From the NCBI RefSeq assembly GCF_000789235.1, contig NZ_KN525716.1:1755159-1819158 (forward strand): DNA of 64,000 nucleotides. Direction: 5' to 3'. The notes under the pieces were generated by a model, which was not told the DNA's origin, made no database searches, and was given only the letters and a program-made list of their open reading frames with translations. Every line of letters begins with the position of its first letter. Within the stretch, counting starts at the first letter, position 1. The translations under genes were made by a program, and so were the position numbers. Positions 62,186 to 64,000 of the stretch are shown piece by piece. Source of the DNA: Wocania ichthyoenteri Th78. Its GTDB lineage: Bacteria > Bacteroidota > Bacteroidia > Flavobacteriales > Flavobacteriaceae.

Positions 62186-64000
62186 TTAATTACTCTTAAT
62201 AAACTTTTTTGTCATAGTTACATTGCCATCATTTACTTCTATATAATACATTCCAGCTTCTAAGTTATTTACCCTAACTTCTTGGGTAGTTTTTCCTGTA
62301 TTAACAACTTGACCTAACATATTTATAATTTTGTAAGACATATTTGCTCCTTTTGAAAGTTTAATATTTAAAACATTGCCTTTAACTGGGTTTGGATATA
62401 GCATAAATGTATTTGCAGTATTCGTATCAACATCTAACAGCTTCTTTTTTAAGTTATTTTTAGCTAATGCTGATGTTGTTGTTAAGCTAATATTATCTAT
62501 AGCAATATCTGCTTGCCAAGTACTTCCAGTTACTCTATTAAATCGTAATTGAACACTATTACCAACATAAGAAGATAAGTCTATACTCTCCGTTTGCCAT
62601 GAGTTGCCTTTATTACCAGACTCACTCCAAATACTTGTCCAACTTATACCATTATTATTACTTGCTTCTAAAGCAATAGTTCCCATATCTGAAGATCCAT
62701 ACATATGATAATTAAAGCTAAATATTGCTGAAGATTCTCCGCTTAAATCATAGCAAGGCGAATTAATAATGGCTTGTTTACTTGGTGTAGCATTACCAGA
62801 AGCCTCAACATAGATATAATAACTTCCTTGAACCGCACTAGAAGGCCCTGTGTTATTTGAAGGGGTTCCGTTAGCATCAACTGTCCAATCGATATCATCT
62901 GATGCAGATTGTGTCCATGCACCCAAAGTGTTCTCAAAACCTTCGGCATAAGGGAACGATGTAATACCACCTGAACATCCTGATACTATAACTTCTCCTT
63001 CAATCATACTAACATCATCAATAGCTATATCTGCTTTCCATGTACTGCCAACGAATCTATTAAATCGTAATTTAATACCTCCACCTGTGTAAGCAGAAAC
63101 ATCAACATTTGCTACTTGCCACGAATTACCTTTATTACCAAATTGACTCCAAATACTAGTCCATGTATTACCTTCATCTGTACTTATTTCTAAATCTAAA
63201 GTACCCATATCAGCATCTCCAAACATGTGATATTTAAAACTAAATGTTGCTTCAGATAAACTACTTAAATCAAAGCAAGGAGAATTTAATATTGCTCTTT
63301 TATTTGGATAACCAGTACCATTACCAGAGGCCTCAACATAAATATAATAACTACCTTGAACTGCGCTAGAAGGACCTGTATTATTTGATGGAGTTGCATT
63401 AGCATAGATTGCCCAATCGATATCATCTGACGAGGATTGTGTCCATGCACCTAAAGTGTTTTCAAAACCTTCTGAATAAGGAAATGAAGAAACGCCTCCA
63501 ATACATCCACTTGGAACTTCTGCTACATTAACTGTTCGTGTTACTTGTGTAGCGGCATTTCCTGCGGTATCGCTTACATTATAAGTTACAACATATGTGC
63601 CTGCTGTGTTGGTGTCAACCACATCGCCTGCTACAACTACACTGGCTGTAATATCGCCATCTTTATTATCATTCGCTGTTGCGCCTTGTTCAGTGTAAAC
63701 ATCTCCTACGTTTAAATCTATAGTCGATGCACCGTTTAAGGTGATGACTGGAGCAGTAGTGTCTGGGATTACGTTTACTGTTCGTGTTACTTGTGTTGCG
63801 GCATTACCTGCGGCGTCACTTACATTATAAGTTACAACATATGTGCCTGCTGTGTTGGTGTCAACCACATCGCCTGCTACAACTACACTGGCTGTAATAT
63901 CGCCATCTTTATTATCATTCGCTGTTGCGCCTTGTTCAGTGTAAACATCTCCTACGTTTAAATCTATAGTCGATGCACCGTTTAATGTGATGACTGGGGC
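62186..64000 (-). CDS. Large repetitive T9SS-secreted surface protein (partial, 5' end beyond window)
   Basis: The frame is open from the stop at 62186 to the right edge; 604 C-terminal residues are visible. N- to C-terminal: two visible DUF5011-like Ig repeats (APVITLNGASTIDLNVGDVY; GTYVVTYNVSD) with an 82-residue period, then two MAM-like domains (each begins C-x-GG-x-x-SFPY-x-EGFENT and ends with DIAIDDVS or DIAIDNIS). The end is a type A T9SS sorting domain (LYPNPVKGNVLNIKLSKG; LEAGMYYIEVNDGN). An adhesin or surface enzyme with its catalytic part out of view; lack of a visible catalytic domain prevents choosing. Confidence 0.88.
   Translation of the reverse strand, partial: APVITLNGASTIDLNVGDVYTEQGATANDNKDGDITASVVVAGDVVDTNTAGTYVVTYNVSDAAGNAATQVTRTVNVIPDTTAPVITLNGASTIDLNVGDVYTEQGATANDNKDGDITASVVVAGDVVDTNTAGTYVVTYNVSDTAGNAATQVTRTVNVAEVPSGCIGGVSSFPYSEGFENTLGAWTQSSSDDIDWAIYANATPSNNTGPSSAVQGSYYIYVEASGNGTGYPNKRAILNSPCFDLSSLSEATFSFKYHMFGDADMGTLDLEISTDEGNTWTSIWSQFGNKGNSWQVANVDVSAYTGGGIKLRFNRFVGSTWKADIAIDDVSMIEGEVIVSGCSGGITSFPYAEGFENTLGAWTQSASDDIDWTVDANGTPSNNTGPSSAVQGSYYIYVEASGNATPSKQAIINSPCYDLSGESSAIFSFNYHMYGSSDMGTIALEASNNNGISWTSIWSESGNKGNSWQTESIDLSSYVGNSVQLRFNRVTGSTWQADIAIDNISLTTTSALAKNNLKKKLLDVDTNTANTFMLYPNPVKGNVLNIKLSKGANMSYKIINMLGQVVNTGKTTQEVRVNNLEAGMYYIEVNDGNVTMTKKFIKSN
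63591..64000 (-). repeat. 246-bp tandem coding repeat
   Basis: The segment beginning at 63591 recurs from 63837 at a period of 246 bp (82 codons) with very few differences up to the edge. Near identity at the DNA level, including synonymous sites, points to recent duplication or gene conversion. More copies probably lie to the right. Confidence 0.85.

Noticed and set aside
1..64000. CRISPR arrays, rRNA, tRNA genes
   Set aside because: No regularly spaced short direct repeats and no recognisable rRNA or tRNA sequences were seen by reading; a covariance search would be needed to exclude a missed tRNA.

Overview
The window looks like the chromosome of a marine member of the Flavobacteriaceae (Bacteroidota). 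It is AT-rich. It carries Cys-type sulfatases, type IX secretion (T9SS) sorting domains, lipoprotein signals typical of the group, and several promoters of the Bacteroidota form TTG-N19-21-TAnnTTTG. There is no rRNA or tRNA gene and no CRISPR array that I can recognise. The exact genus cannot be read from the sequence.

Region 1 (1-11200) is part of a polysaccharide-utilisation locus. Six genes run leftward, closely packed: a DUF1680/GH127-like lipoprotein, a GH3 glycosidase and four S1-type sulfatases, the last cut by the window edge. A divergent gene encodes a small secreted carbohydrate-binding T9SS protein, followed by a frameshifted relic. Region 2 (11231-19959) is a complete L-rhamnose route: fused aldolase/lactaldehyde dehydrogenase, isomerase, kinase, FMN L-lactate dehydrogenase and an NCS1-type permease, with a divergent GntR/LacI-like regulator. 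A 19-bp TATCCTGT-type motif occurs upstream of the GH127/GH3/sulfatase operon, of the T9SS protein and of the rhamnose operon. This suggests one regulon for a sulfated, rhamnose-containing glycan; ulvan is the obvious candidate, but that is inference.

Region 3 (19980-31694) is a mosaic island. It begins with an integrase tail and a ParB relic broken by one stop codon, then an AbiE type IV toxin-antitoxin pair. After these comes an integrative element of about 8.8 kb with integrase, excisionase-like HTH protein, Rep-like protein, GTTACA repeats, paired TAGTCAACA arm sites and imperfect end repeats. Its cargo is an unknown protein plus a four-helix membrane protein, facing a KAP-type P-loop NTPase: a likely defence module.

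Region 4 (31740-34521) is a divergent pair: a lipoprotein formylglycine-generating enzyme and a sulfatase, which fits the maturation needs of the sulfatases in region 1. Region 5 (34575-40271) is housekeeping: yicC, gmk, nadD, plsC, acyl-ACP desaturase, an HD hydrolase and a radical SAM protein.

Region 6 (40429-42327) is the most unusual: a three-gene cassette of two ThsB-like TIR proteins around a TIR protein with membrane helices. It has its own promoter and is bounded by inverted repeats and a large foldback structure. It looks like a Thoeris-like immune system without a recognisable ThsA.

Region 7 (42345-64000) holds a crotonase, an NtrY-like histidine kinase and a nearly complete haem cluster (hemJ, hemH, an AraC regulator, hemA, a hemC-hemD fusion, hemE, hemF, hemB) with interspersed genes. 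After it come two serine hydrolases, a CNNM/CBS protein, ogt, a PolB-like exonuclease and, on the minus strand at the edge, a large repetitive T9SS surface protein.
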